From contig CM038229.1 of NCBI GenBank assembly GCA_021442155.1, positions 72,808,443 through 72,872,442 of the forward strand: 64,000 bases of DNA, given 5' to 3'. Both the position numbers and the translations under genes were made by a program. This DNA is from Cymbidium sinense (lineage: Eukaryota > Streptophyta > Magnoliopsida > Asparagales > Orchidaceae). Within the stretch, counting starts at the first letter, position 1, and each line of letters opens with the position of its first letter. Positions 39,301-52,400 of this stretch are shown here, piece by piece. The notes below the pieces were generated by a model. The model was not told the origin of the DNA. It ran no database searches and saw only the letters and a program-made list of their open reading frames with translations.

Positions 39301-42300
39301 GACTAATATACCACTTTTCTCAGATACATACGAATGTACAAAAATAACAACAGGAATAAGAAGTCATGCAAGAGGTCACATTTGATTTGATTACATGATT
39401 TATATATGTGATATGAAATTCTTCCTAAATCTTAACATGAAGATGCATAGGAGTATATCTAGGCAAATGTCGTGTTCTTTTCAAATGAACTATACATTCG
39501 TAAATCCTATGTGAATCCATATAAGATAAGGAAAGAAAACTTCATATTGCATATCTTATATTATCATTACATACAAACTTATAGATATTTGTAATTAACA
39601 TCACTTCACATATTATACTTGATTTATGTTTTTTTTTTTTTAAAATAGCTTTTGATTTAATAGTAATAATAGTCACAACTATTTTTAATTTAAGTCAACA
39701 CATGCAATTTGACATAGAAGAAATCATTTCATTTAATTAGTTTTAAAAGAAATGAATGCATGATTTCACATGGCAAGCAATATTTAGCATGATTGAAAAT
39801 AAATAAAGGAATATAAGCACATGATCTCATTCATCCCAATTAATTCCTAAGGACAATCACATTAAATATGGCTACTTAAAATAAACCAAAATCCTTTAAA
39901 GATATTTTTTAACTTTGAGTTTGATTTGATTTAGGAAATATGAAAGAGGTTGCTAATTCTAATCCAATTCCCAATGTGTGAATTAATTTGGTTTAATGAA
40001 GAATATTTAGGTTGATTTTATATTTTAATTAGGTTAAGGAATGAATTAAGCGAACTAATTAACCCTTATCTATATCACCTTAACTTAATTAACTAATTAA
40101 TAATAATTCAATATGATATATAATCACATGAAAAGTAAATTTGCAATGTTCCTAAAAAAGAAAAGGGGCCTAATGCAATTGGCTTATGATTAATAGTTAA
40201 TTAGGCTTAAAGGATCTCACTTAACTACTTTTATGATTTTCTCACACATGTGAGCTAACCATAATTTCATTATCTCTCACATTGGTTATTGAATACTCAA
40301 AGAGCTACCCAAGATCAATTAAAGTTTTTTAGGTGTGAAGTGGATTTTAGATTGAGTTAAATCAAGCTTATTAATTAGTTGATTGAATTCTTTGACTATA
40401 TTTTGACTAGGATGATGGAATTAATTTAGGGAGAGGGATCAAATCAATCTTTAATCCCTAAATCATTTCAAACATTCAATTAGGCTCTAATTTTTGTCTT
40501 GGAAATTAATTAATTAATTAAACAATTAATTACCTCATTAATCATCAAAAGTGAAGAAAATCTAGAAAATGAATTAGGAAAAATATCCCAATCACACTCC
40601 CTAAGTTTCCTTACTTTCCAGAAAAGTAATTAGACTTAAATAATTAATTAGACTATTGTTCATTCACTAATTATCATTAATTAAATTAAGAGAGTGATTA
40701 AGGCTTAATCAATTGATTTTTCTAATTGAGCAACCAATAAAATCCCAGAAAAATAGGGAGGCAAAGGTCATGCCACTAGACATCCACAAAAAATTTGAGA
40801 TTAATTGGATGCTTAACTAAAGGGTAATTAAGCTAATTAGATTTCTAATTAAACATTAATTAAGCCAAAATCACTACTCAAAATCAATTAATAATAATTT
40901 TCTTAGATTCTACTCTAAATAGCTTTAAAATGAGCTAAAGTTTACATTTTTTGGATTTTTTTTACAATTAGTTATGAATTTAGAAGTTTCAGTCTTAAAA
41001 ATTAATTAAAATAACTTAATTAAAGCCTTTAATCCCATCAAGCCGTGTAGCAGCTGACACGACACGCTTTCCACATAGCGTGATGGGATTGGCTATTTAA
41101 GTTGTCACATCCACACGCTGACGCCTGGCGGATGCACTTTCCCGTGGACCGTCTGATCTAAAGATCGAACGGCCACGATTCGATCCACGATTTAGGAAGG
41201 GAATCAACATGATCTAACGCAAGATCTAATCAGAGTCGTTCGTTCTAATCACACGGAGCGAATGGCTCATGATCTATCTCATTCGCGAGTAGCGAAAGAT
41301 GGATGTCATATGTCTTTCCCCGTTCGATCCAAGCTCACCCGAGCTCGAATTGCGTCCAAATTGATCCCACACCTTTGGGGAGGGGAGGCGCATACCTTCA
41401 ATGGTCAAATTCTCATGACGTTCAAATTTACTTCACAAAAGACCAACCCATTTTTTCATACAAGGCTCAGTTTGCAAAATTACCTCACCAGAGCTAATGT
41501 ATGGCAGTGGGTCGTCGAAGGTAGCTTCGCCTAGTTGAGGCGAGGCCCTATTAAGAAGCTTTGGTTTCAATTGGGGGTAGAGTGCTTAGTCGATCAATCC
41601 ACACACGCGAAAGCCTCGGCTCTGATCGAAGTCACACCTCCGGCCACTTGGGAGCTCGGGAAATGACTCATTTGGCTTCGACGGAGTATGAGAGTGTGGG
41701 TAAGAGGAATTTGAGTTTGATTGTGAAACAAGAGAGTATTGCTCGAGATTGGGATATCATGTTTCGACTTTGCTCGGGAATGGGAAATGTCCATCGAGGA
41801 GGGCTTGAGTATGCTTGGGATCGCTCTAAGGGGCTTCAGAATTGGCTTAGGAAGTCTCTCGATGCAATTGGCTCTGATTTTTGCTTAAATTGAGGGGGTA
41901 TACCCCTCAATTGCTCAAGATGGACAGACGACAGCGTGCACACGATCTGCATTAGCTGGCCACCAAACTTGTCTCCATCAAGTTCAGGTGGCATGCTAGG
42001 GATGGGGAGAAGTGATGGAAAGCTGTCATGGATCCATTATGCAAAGGTTGCAAGGTTTGGATCAATTGGGTGCTCGATTTGGGTTGGAGGTGAGTCAACT
42101 CACCTCCTAAAGGTCCTTGGCTGACCTAGGGTGGGTTAGGTGGGCTAGGTGGGTCAAGAGAAGGTTATATTGAGTGCTAAGGGGATGCCATGGGGATGGG
42201 AGAGTTGACTTGGCTTGGATCCATTGGTTTTGAAGCTTAAATCCCATGGTTTGATGGATAATCCCCTTGGGTGGGGCCCACTTGGCTTTGGGGAGGTCTT

Positions 42301-44278
42301 AGGCTAACCTAGGGTGAGTTTAAGTTGAGTTAGATCAGCCCACAAGGTTCCATAAATTGGATTTGAGTGGTTTGCTTAGATTGGTCAAATGGGTTCAATT
42401 TGAGCTAGGTTGAATTGGGTTGATAAATTGGGTCAAACCAAGGCTTGGGTTAGGTTCATATGATGATTTGGGATGTTTTCGTTCAATTGGTTTGGCTTAG
42501 GTTTGAATTTGACTTATTTGGATTCAAAATAATCAAATTCAAGTTGACCAATTTAACCAATTTGACCAAATTGGGTTGGGTTAAGAGTTGAGACAAGTTC
42601 AATTGGTCAATTAAAAATGATTGTAGGCTTTGGTTTGATTTAATTTGAATTTAATTTAAATTTTGGCCAATTTGACCTTTTAGGTCAATTTAGGCTAAGT
42701 TGGGTCAAGTTGACCAATTGGTCAACTTAGGCTTAATTATGACTTTGGTCAAGTTCAATAAGTGATTTAGAATGAACTTAAGCCATTGCTTGCAATCAAT
42801 TTGGATCAAATCATGATTTGACATATCTTAGCCTTTTAGGCCAATTTAGGTCAACTTGGATCAAATGGTCAATTGGGCTTGGTTTGGCTTAATTGATGGT
42901 TTGGTCATGTTCAATCATTAATTATGAGTGAGTTTAAGTTAATAGTTTTAATAAATTTGGCATATGGTGAATTTTGGCTAGTTTGAGTTTCATTTGGGCT
43001 AAATGTTGACTTAGTCAAAGGCTAGGTTTGACTTGATTTGACCCAATTCAATGCAATTGATCACCCTAGGGAGGTTGTTGGTTATATTGTGAGGTTTATA
43101 TGGCTTAGTTCAATCCAATTTGAGTTGGATTATAACTAGGCTCAAAAAGGTCCTTTAGGTCACTTTAGGTCAAGTGAGCCTGGGTCAATTGCTGAGGTTT
43201 GATCAAGTTTAGTTGAACTCACACATGAGCCTAGGATTGAAATATAAATCAAATTGTAACTAGTTTGGAGCCAAATGGGTTTTGGTTCATATAACAATTT
43301 CAAGTCAAAAGAGTTAACTTGGGTTTGGTTTGATAATTGTGGTTTATGGTTATATTTGGATCAATGATTATAAGAATGGTTGAATCATGAAGAAATCAAT
43401 GAGTTTTGAGTTGATTTAGATATCATTTAGCCAAGTTCAAGAATTTGGCTAAAAGGGCTAAAATTGAGAATTTGATTTAATTTGGATTTGGTTTGGACCA
43501 TTTGAATGTATATTTCATTTATATTTGTGAATATAAATGAAGATATAAATGGGTTATGAGAAAATCACTTGAATTTGGAGTGATTTGGAAGCAAATTTAA
43601 CCAAATTAAGGAATGTAGGTAAAAAAAAAGCTTAAGTAAAGAATTGGTTTGATTTGATTTATTTTGATTTGATTTGAAAGTTTGAATTTGGATTTCATTT
43701 ATATTTGTGAATATAAATGAATGAATGAATGATTCATAAAGAAATCAACTAAGTTTGAGTTAGCTTGAAGGAGTTTTGACTAAGCATATGAAGGTGGTTC
43801 ATATGGCTTAGGAAGAGATTTTAGAATTTGGACTTAATCATGGGTTTCAATCATTTGGAGTTTGGAATTGATTATGATTTAGAACTTGATTTGAGATTGA
43901 ATTTGATAATTGAGAAAATCAATTAGATTGGGGTTGATTTGAACTTAATTATGCTAAGTCCATAAGATAACATCAAAGGGCTTGGAAAGGGATTTGGAAT
44001 TTGAATTTAATCATAAGTTTCAATCATTTGATAGTTGGATTTGATTTTGGAATTTGGATTGGAAGAAGGAAGCAAGGATTGGGTTTAGGTTATAGGGTAG
44101 GCAAGTCCTCCTAAATCCCTAAGGCACAACCTATTCCTATGGCTAACTCTTCTAAGTCTCTAAGTTAAGTGTTCACCTAATCACTAGAAGTGTCTTAGGG
44201 CTAAGGAACTCTTAGTGTCTATAAGAGTCTAGATCTATGATGAGGAAGTTGAGAGCTCACTCTAAAAAAGTGAGGTCA
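36374..44278 (-). mobile_element. Element B, copy 2 (complete, 7905 bp), inserted in the Tat 3' LTR
   Basis: On the minus strand it starts TGACCTCACTTTTTTAGAG (from 44278) and ends AATATCTCA (at 36374). The flanking five bases are GCAAA (36369-36373) and GGAAA (44279-44283), a target duplication with one mismatch. LTR sequence on both sides joins to match the uninterrupted 5' LTR near 14965. It is collinear with copy 1 in opposite orientation. There is no recognisable coding domain; ORFs near 41262-42124 lie in its GC-richer part and have no counterpart protein. TG...CA ends with a 5-bp duplication are LTR-retrotransposon hallmarks, yet no internal LTR pair is seen. Confidence 0.85.
38935..39380. 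repeat. 241-bp tandem duplication in element B copy 2
   Basis: GACCTACTTAGGGCTACTTA occurs at 39015 and 39256, and both are followed by AAGCCTCGCAG and then CCACTTTTCT. Copy 1 has a single unit (near 29285-29400 on the other strand). Confidence 0.85.
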
Positions 44279-45798
44279 GGAAAAGACGATATTAAATTAA
44301 ATTCTCTGATGAGTTATTGAGTTCTCTTCAATCCAAAAATTAAGAAATTTAATTCAAATTATGATTTTTAAAATCAATGATTTCATTGATTAGATGAAAC
44401 TTTATGCTAAAAATACCTACATATGCTCAGACATGAAAATTTAGAGTGCAAATTTTAAAGTCTAAAAAGGGTGCGCAAGCTAAGTTGGAATTAAATGAAA
44501 ATATGAAATTAATCTCATGATTTAGAAAAAATTATCTAAATTATTAAAAATCCTCATGGGCCCCGGCACTATGCTGAATGCTTAAATTTAGTGTCTAAGG
44601 ATGTTGCACGGGTTACTTTTCGGTTTGGTCTTAAGACTTAGTCCGAGTTAACAAAACCTAAAAATCTAATTATTATAAGAAATTCAGCTTATTGAAACAT
44701 CTAAGCTAATTATGTCATGTAACAGTAGATCTAATCCTCTATTATTAAATTAATAGAGTCGACATGATATAAAATAATAAATTAAATGATTAAGCAAACT
44801 CATAAACCCCGATGATGGCTGTGCTGAATGGAGATTTCAACCGAAGGAGATACTTACCATCAAAATGTGCTTGCAAGCTCAAATTGAATTTAATCAAAAT
44901 CAAGTGTTAATACAAACATTCAAATCGGATAAATCACTAAGCTATTAATGGTTAAATGAAATACAATTTTTAAAAACTTAAAGTAAAATCTAACTCAATC
45001 CACATTCCGCAATCATTTATTAAAAGTAATAAATTAAGAAAACTCTAGCTCACAAAGGAGACAATGTCAAATCAAATGTATTTCTATATTCACTCTCAAT
45101 CAATCTCATGCTAGTAAGGATGTGGCCCATATCCTCCGACTTTGGCAAGAGGCTCCATATGACAAGCACGACCGAGTCCTCGACGGTAGATGCCAATGAC
45201 ATCATTATATTATGATCACAACCGTAGTCAGATGCTCCCAATGGCTTTATATTGAGAGATGTGAATTATAAGTACACTGATGAGGAAAAAAGCCCTCTGG
45301 TATAAGACATCGATTGTCTCCTGTACAAACATCACCACAGGTCTATAAGAAATATTTGGACAACACAATCCATGGCTACTGATAAGGATCATTCGGTCAG
45401 GTTGGATCGACTACCTCCTCTGACTAAGTAGTAGGACCACGATATGACACGAAACCACGATCAGACGGTGTGTCATCATTCCCCAACCATCCGCTTTAAG
45501 CTTAAAATGATAAATCTCATAAATCTAAACTCTAAATTACAAACTCACACCGCTACTATAATGCGTCATTAAGTGATCTAACTAGCTTAATCAAAGTTCT
45601 CTCAAGATTGGGAGGTAATTAACTATAAGTCGCCTATAAAAAAACCTGAAACCAGATCTAAAGTCCTCACAAAATGAGAGTGAAATATTTGGGTAGTGTC
45701 TTATCTACTATTTTATCTGCCTTCTAAAAATTACACTGACACTTAAATCACACTCTCTTCATTTGTAAGAGATCGGTGGCAAATTTTCGGAACTCACA

Positions 45799-45803
45799 AA
45801 CAC
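45799..45803. repeat. Target site duplication AACAC (right)
   Basis: It is the exact partner of 12448-12452 and lies directly after the CA end of the 3' LTR. Confidence 0.9.
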
Positions 45804-46329
45804 TAATCTCAAAGTAAATCTAATGATTTTTAAGTTCATTCTGATACAATTTACATTAACATCTTATCATAAATTTTTCAATCTTAAATTTCAATATAAG
45901 AGAATCATTTTTTCTTAATCAACTAAATTCAAATAATATCATGAACTATAGAAATCACAGCCATTGGACTTACAATAGAAGCGTATCACAAACCAATTGT
46001 ACATGTTTGAGCAAATGCTACTAACAAAAATAAAATAAAATAAAAACAAGCTAGTCTTATTCTATATTCTTGATAATTAATTTAATATTTCATTCGGTCC
46101 AATGTATTCTTGCAAGAGCTTGGTTGTAGGAAGAACTAAAGGCCTACTCTATATTACTCTTTTGGCCTCAGCATTTACAAATTACATGTTCCCATGGATG
46201 CCTTGCGGCTCCACAGGAGAAAGAGGCCATTTCTGCCTAAAGGAGAAAGCTTCTCTTATTCTAAATCTTATAATTTCCTCCATTTTTGAGGCAAGAACTG
46301 TGGATTTTTTTTTCAGTGGAATATTGAAT
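45804..46329 (-). other. 3' flank of the methyltransferase gene
   Basis: About 530 bp separate the methyltransferase stop codon from the 33-kb Tat element. It should hold the 3' UTR and polyadenylation signals. On the gene strand AATAAA overlaps the stop (46328-46333 region), too close to be the working signal, and I cannot single out another. Confidence 0.4.
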
Positions 46330-46488
46330 TTATTGTATCTGTTTCCTGAAGAAAGGCTTCTGACAGAGAAGAAGTCTCTCATCTTTGTTAGCTTCCATCT
46401 CTATCAGACGTGCTTCCCATTTCAACTGTGTGGTTATCGATCTGACTGCTTCAATAAATGGTGTTTTATCATGAATTATAACCCAACC
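46330..46488 (-). CDS. QUL: Methyltransferase last exon with stop codon
   Basis: The acceptor has a long T run and ends TTATGCAG. The exon encodes [17 protein letters not shown], then [20 protein letters not shown] and [14 protein letters not shown] followed by TAA at 46332-46330. It completes LRPE|GWV across the splice. The plus-strand 137-codon ORF at 46102-46515 is its antisense shadow. Confidence 0.92.
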   Translation of the reverse strand, partial: GWVIIHDKTPFIEAVRSITTQLKWEARLIEMEANKDERLLLCQKPFFRKQIQ

Positions 46489-49400
46489 CTGCATAAGAAA
46501 AAAAAAATGATATAAAATCGATTATAATTTGTAACAAAGTTTGGCTGTTAATCTTAGGACAAAATGAAAAGAAATGAAAAAATCAACTGGATACTAATTG
46601 TTATTTGTCTTGTTTATTAATTCCTGCATATAAAATGAAGGCAGAAAATATATTTTGAAAAATGAATATTGGTGTCTTTGCACAGTCCATGAGTGAAAGT
46701 AAAATTATTATATTTGAGTTTTTTATTTATTTTAAGATTCTCGTGGAACTTAAAGCCAATACTATTTCCTAAGCACATTGAAACGAAGAATTTAGTAAAT
46801 TAATTATTTTACAATCATACTTAATAATGATTAATAAGCACAGGATTTACCCAATATTTCTTGTGTTGAAAGATAAATAATAATGACTTGTGATTTATAC
46901 TTAAAGGCGTGCTAATGTATCACATTGAACCTGGTAAGTTGTTGCCTGATAAAACCTTTTAACTCTTAAGGGCTCATCTGCTTGTTTGCAGAACATATGT
47001 TCTGCAAAAGATGATTTAACGTTTCACTTATTTTGTGCGTGAATATAAAATCATCATATTTTAGAGATTTTTAAAATATTTGTACAATGAAAAACTAAAA
47101 AACTATATGATGAGGGAATATTGTAGCCAGTCCAGAGTTTTAGCTATGCTGCTCCTACTCCTATACGCTATTTGCAGTTCTTGGTTTGCTTGTCATACGA
47201 CTGCTGCGTATGCTATTCTTATGGAGACTGCTGTTATGCATAGAGAGTTTCCTGATGGTTATATCGTCCCTCCTGAGGAATTTACATGTGATGGTTTAAC
47301 TACATGGTTGAATTTAAAATTTTATGCGCATATTTGTAAACCGAGATTTGAATTTGAACTGGGCTGATTTTCTACAATAATATCTATTAACTTAAGGATA
47401 AAGAATCTATAAATATATGTATGGAAGCATATACATTATCATCTTTCATTGAATAAAAAATTTCTGATTTCATGTCTCAATCTTCTATGTACAAATTGGA
47501 TGTGATAAATTAATTTCTGTAGAATTTATCATCTTATAGTGATGTGAAGAGTGTATTTTTTACTTCAATGAATTCTTATGGCATGTTTGTGCTGTTCCTT
47601 ATTTTGGTCGAGTAGATGCAATTGAATCCTTATTGTGGTGAAAAAATTGTAATTGTTCGCAAGATTTGTGTACCTCAAATTTATTATTGATTTCTTTGTA
47701 TTCAATCAATAAATTCATTATTGTTTTTGTTATAATTATTGTATGCATTGTTTAGTATTTAAAGAAAACAAGTTAATATATTTAGAGATTTGTGATTTAT
47801 GAATACTAAGTTTTTTTTTTTTAAAATGATTTATGGCATTGCATGTATTGGTATTATGCTTATAGTTATGACATTATTTCAAATAAATGTAGGGCATATT
47901 TGTTGGCTCACTAAAAAGATTTAATTATACAAGTAATTTAAATGGAATCAGGCAGGCCATTATTCTAGCAAACAACAAAATAATTATCATTGTGAGATTA
48001 AAAATTAGAGTTCTATGTTCGATTGGAGGTATGATTTTAAAACAATTTTAGATTAGCTTGATAATTTAAAGATTTCTTTGAAAAATATAATATATATATG
48101 ATTCTAAGAGCTAATGTTTTAAATCAAATTAATAGGACATGATCAATCATTTTGTCAAAATGTTGCTGCTAATTCATTATTGACTAATATGAAATATAGA
48201 CAAAGAATAATACATCTCATTTGGTGACAATACGGATCAATTTAAAGATTATTAGTAAGAAAAATAAGAGTGGGTTTAAGTATTATGGTTTAAAAGTCTT
48301 GTAGTTAAATATTATTTTTCTGTAGAATATGTTATAGTATGATGCCTTCTAATAGAGATCTTACGCTAGCAATTAGAAATGAACTAAGCTACAATTTACC
48401 AATAATATATAAAAGTTTATACATAGCTTTAAATATTGAGTATTACAATCCTATTAGAATTGTTGCATTTGTGTCTATTCTTGAGAAAAACTCAACAACC
48501 GCTTACCTAAATCCTATAAAAATATACTAATGCAAAGCCAAATATGACTTAATTTGATCTTACTAAAAAAAAGTAATTTATAAATACTCTTTAGATGACA
48601 ATTTAAATGACAAAAATAATTCGAAACTACAATCTGAATCTATATCTGTTGTGTTGAATTTGAAACTTCTATAAATCATGTACATGAACTAGAATATATA
48701 TGCGGTCAAAAGTTAAAATTTAAATTTAAATTTAAGCTTGAGCATACCATCCAATCTAAACTTCAAATAGGAATTTAGTCTATTTTTAGATGAGGATGAA
48801 ACCACCATATCTTGATGTAGTTAATTAATCAAATGAACAAAATATAAGTTTTGATGATTTATCTATTAAAATTATTCTTATGATGGATAGTTAGACTGAA
48901 GTTGACTTAATTTTTGAATCATAATTTAGTAGCATATAAAATCATAAAATGAATCTAATGATGAGGCCAAGTGGCATCAATAGTTTAGGAATATGTCACT
49001 AATAAATATTCCAAAAACTTCTAAAATATAAAATTTCATCCATACAATCAATTCTAAAGATGCATAATTCATCACAAGTATTTTTTAAGCCAGTCGCATT
49101 AATTTTCTTTAAAAAACTTCATCTATATAGACATATCATTGTTGACCTCCTTGCATGCTCCATCAGTCAAGTCGAGCTCACGAGTCGAATTCGACGGACT
49201 TCGAGTACAACAACGCATCAAAGTTTGAAATGCAGCATCGAATGTCGAAATGACCCGATCGACGACGAACTTCGTCGCTCGTTGACGTCGAAATTAATCA
49301 TTATATACATATTATTGGCGGACCGATCGAAGGAAATCCGTCAGCGTCTACCGCGCGTAGGTCGGAATGCCGACGGCCTCCGTTCGTGAAATTGATCGCG

Positions 49401-52400
49401 CCGTTAGTGTCGAAATGTCGAAACCTATCAAACGAGACTATTTGCGCTCAATTCATACGAGTCCGTGCGAATATCGAGCTATCCGAAACGACAACACGTA
49501 ATTTTGAACTGAAATTGACCCGATTCAACGCCAACTTGAACCAAATAACCTCCGATCGTGAAACGGACTATGTCATTGCGTCCAAAACATCAGAATGACC
49601 TAAGATCAGCATGTATATTGCCCATGTAATAATGTCGTCGCTAAAATCCGAATTATGACTAATTAAATAATTAAAAAAAGTAAAATCCTATAAATATCTC
49701 TTTTATTCCCTAACCCTAACTCCCCACAATCCCAAAACTACTCCCTGGTTAATCCGCTCAGCTCCCTCTCGCCCAAAGCTCCCCTCAGTCCAGTCCGTCA
49801 ATGAACAACCGCACGCTGAGCCCATTCATAGACACCTCAGCACCTCGCATCACCGCCCTGCACCCCGAGGAAAGTTGTGCTTGCTTGTGATTACATAAGT
49901 GCATACGTGTCTTTCTTGGCGTGAATCGTGTTTCATGCGCAGTACTTGCTCATACATGTCTTTCTTTTGCATTGTGGGATGGCGCGTTCGGTAGATGGTA
50001 TTTATACTAATCGTGTCTTTCTTGGCATGATGGGCGCCCAAGATACTGCCGGCGTCTATACGGGGACAATCAGAAGATCAATCGCTAAGTTTTCACACCG
50101 ACAGGAGGCCTAAACATCTTGACATAAAGCCAGCCATAAATATAAATTTTATGTTTAAATTGACATTGCAGGTGTATAAGTATCCATACACGCCTTTCTT
50201 GACTTGGCGGAGAAATCTGTGTTACATGCAGGTGTTTCAGAGACCCAGACATGCCTTTCTTGGTATTGTGGGATTACACATTCGGCCATAGTGTTTACAC
50301 CACTCATATATGTCTTTCTTAACATGGTGCGCCCGTTAATAACCCTATACGGGGACGACGTCGGAGTGTCAATTCTTGTCAAAATTTTATCTAAAATCCT
50401 AAATTTGCAAAGAAACTCAGTCAAAATAAGTAACATTATTCAAATCTATTAAGTTTAAATCAATATTGAACTAAATAACAGAGACAACTTCTCAATGCTT
50501 AAACTTAGTGTCGAGAATCGCAGTTGATTCCGTTGGGTCTTGGAGTGGGTTAACAAAACCTAAAATTTCAATAATAATATTATAAGAATTGCAACTTAGT
50601 AAAATATTTGAGAAATTTATTATACGTGTAGATGATCTTCTTATTAAATTAATAGAGTTGGCGATCAAACAAAGAAAATAATACATCTACCCTGATAATG
50701 ACTATGTTGAATAAAGATTTTAACCGGAGGGAATATTTATCATCAAAAAAGTGCTTACAAGTTCAAATTGAATTAATCAAAATCATTATTAATACAAATA
50801 TAAGATCAGATAAATCATTAAGGTCAAAATAACTAAATGAAAATCATAAATCTAAAAACTTAAAGCTAAAACTCAATCCACCTTCTGCAACCGTTTGTCG
50901 GAGGTGACAAATTAAGAAAATTCTAACTCACAAAGGAACCAATGTCAACTCAAGTGTATTTTATATTCACTCCCAATCAATCTCATGTCAGTAAGGACGT
51001 AACACATATCCTCTGTCCGCGTGGTTTGAGAGGCTCCACTATGATCTACGGTTATGACCAGTCCTTCGATCGGTGTGCAAATAATTATTATACGGCGGCT
51101 CAGATATTCCCAATGGCTATCCTGAGTTCTATAGGGTGCACTTGATAGAAAAGAGTCATTTTGTCTAAGGTAGACTTAAACTTGTCTCTTTAGACAACAC
51201 ACTCAGTCTAGTTCAAAGCCAGCCTTGGCCATACTGGCAAGGATCCTTTGGTCAAGTTGTCCTCTATAGGCCAGTGAACCACACGGCCGGGATGACAAAA
51301 CCATAGAATTTTGATCGGGCGTGTCATCATTCTCCCAACCATCCGCTTTAAGTTAATATGATAAATTTCATAAGCTTAAATTCAAAACTCCACATGCTGC
51401 TACTATACACTACGTGTTTAGTGATCTAACAACTAGCCTTAATCGAAAGTTCTCTCTCAGTATTGGGAAGAGTAATTAACTATAGGTGCTTGCGCCTATA
51501 AGAAACCTGAAACCATATATAAAGTCCTCACAAAATGAGGGAGAAATCTCAGAGTAATGTCTTATCTACTATTTTATCTGCCTTCTGAAAGTTTAACTGG
51601 CATTTAATCAATTCTCTTCATCGAGAGATCGGTGGCGAATTTTCGGAGCCAACAATCATACTTTGTGCGGTTGGTCTACTTGCAATTTTATTAGCATTTC
51701 ATCTTATAGAATTTAGTTATAGATCATTATTAGTGCCACTTAGGTAATTATTTGTCTCATATCATTTGCATTATTTATATGAATTATATGAAATGCATGA
51801 AATGTTTGCAGAATATTGGCTACTATGTCAATTACAAGTTTTATGTTGATATAAATAGGATGTTCATGTCAAATGGCAATATGGTAATCTTTGATCAATA
51901 GTATGCACTAGAATCAACAACAAAAGAATTAATATTCAAAGGTAAAATCAATTTACCTCTGGTCGTAGGATGCGATCTATCTCAGAGAATATGTCAAGCA
52001 TGGAACACCTGTGCTGTTGATGATTCGATAGAAAACCTTCAGCATGGACCATATCATAAGTTCTTGGATATGTTGGAAATGCTTCGCACCTAGTCAAAGT
52101 GGGATGAGACTAACTGTAATTATTTCAGTATTGAATTTTAGAGCTTTATCAATTAATAAGTTTTAGCGATCATCAAACTCTCTCAAAGCAATATTAAATA
52201 AAATTATTGTTGCTGGGTACAAATTTATCGTCTTTTCAAGAAATAAATTCGTCTTAAAATGCAGCGAAAAAACATGTCAACCTTGTAATGTCTTTGGAAA
52301 TATGACCTACGAAAAGATCCATAGGTTGAACAAGCAAATGAATAAATGCAAAGGATTTTACAAATTCAGGAAATATTAGCTGTCATAAAACGTTTAGTGC

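Larger units (their letters stand above)
12453..45798 (+). mobile_element. Tat-lineage Ty3/gypsy retrotransposon, nested, 33.3 kb
   Basis: The order is 5' LTR (12453-16463), primer site (16470), ORF1 remnant, gag, a Tat-type linker, RT, RNase H, a second RNase H, integrase, a 3' non-coding region, a purine-rich tract (33937-33950) and 3' LTR (33951-45798). A perfect 5-bp duplication AACAC flanks it. The primer site, ORF1 upstream of gag, the CPYH...HPIEYC linker, the second RNase H and the very long LTRs are all features of the Tat/Ogre group. All coding parts contain stops and frameshifts. Two copies of element B (24571-about 32162 and 36374-44278) are inserted; without them the element is about 17.8 kb. 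Confidence 0.9.
33951..45798 (+). repeat. 3' LTR of the 33-kb Tat element, split by element B
   Basis: It starts TATTGACCCTCATTC (TG changed to TA) and ends GGAACTCACA, followed by AACAC. The parts 34812-36373 and 44279-45798 match 5' LTR positions from about 13290 to 16463 in order. Without the 7905-bp element B insertion it is about 3.94 kb, against 4.01 kb for the 5' LTR. The block at about 33993-34811 has no match in the 5' LTR. Confidence 0.88.
49140..51654 (+). repeat. Solo Tat LTR in the last intron, with perfect TSD
   Basis: It runs from TGTTGACCTCCTTGCATG to GGAGCCAACA, 2515 bp, and is flanked by ATCAT at 49135-49139 and 51655-51659. It is oriented opposite to the gene. Order: a CpG-rich U3 (to about 49620), TATA box CTATAAATATC (49688-49698), a GC-rich leader (about 49740-49865), a stem-loop array (about 49900-50340), then the 3' part shared with the LTRs at 3368, 12453 and 60984. 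No internal region is present, so it arose by recombination between the LTRs of a full element. ORFs inside (49060-50452) are repeat shadows. Confidence 0.93.

Noticed and set aside
41262..42124. Cluster of plus-strand ORFs (62-110 codons) as a possible gene.
   Set aside because: Lies in the GC-richer part of element B; copy 1 does not keep these frames and no domain is recognisable.
46102..46515. 137-codon plus-strand ORF.
   Set aside because: It is antisense to the last methyltransferase exon, whose protein match is decisive.
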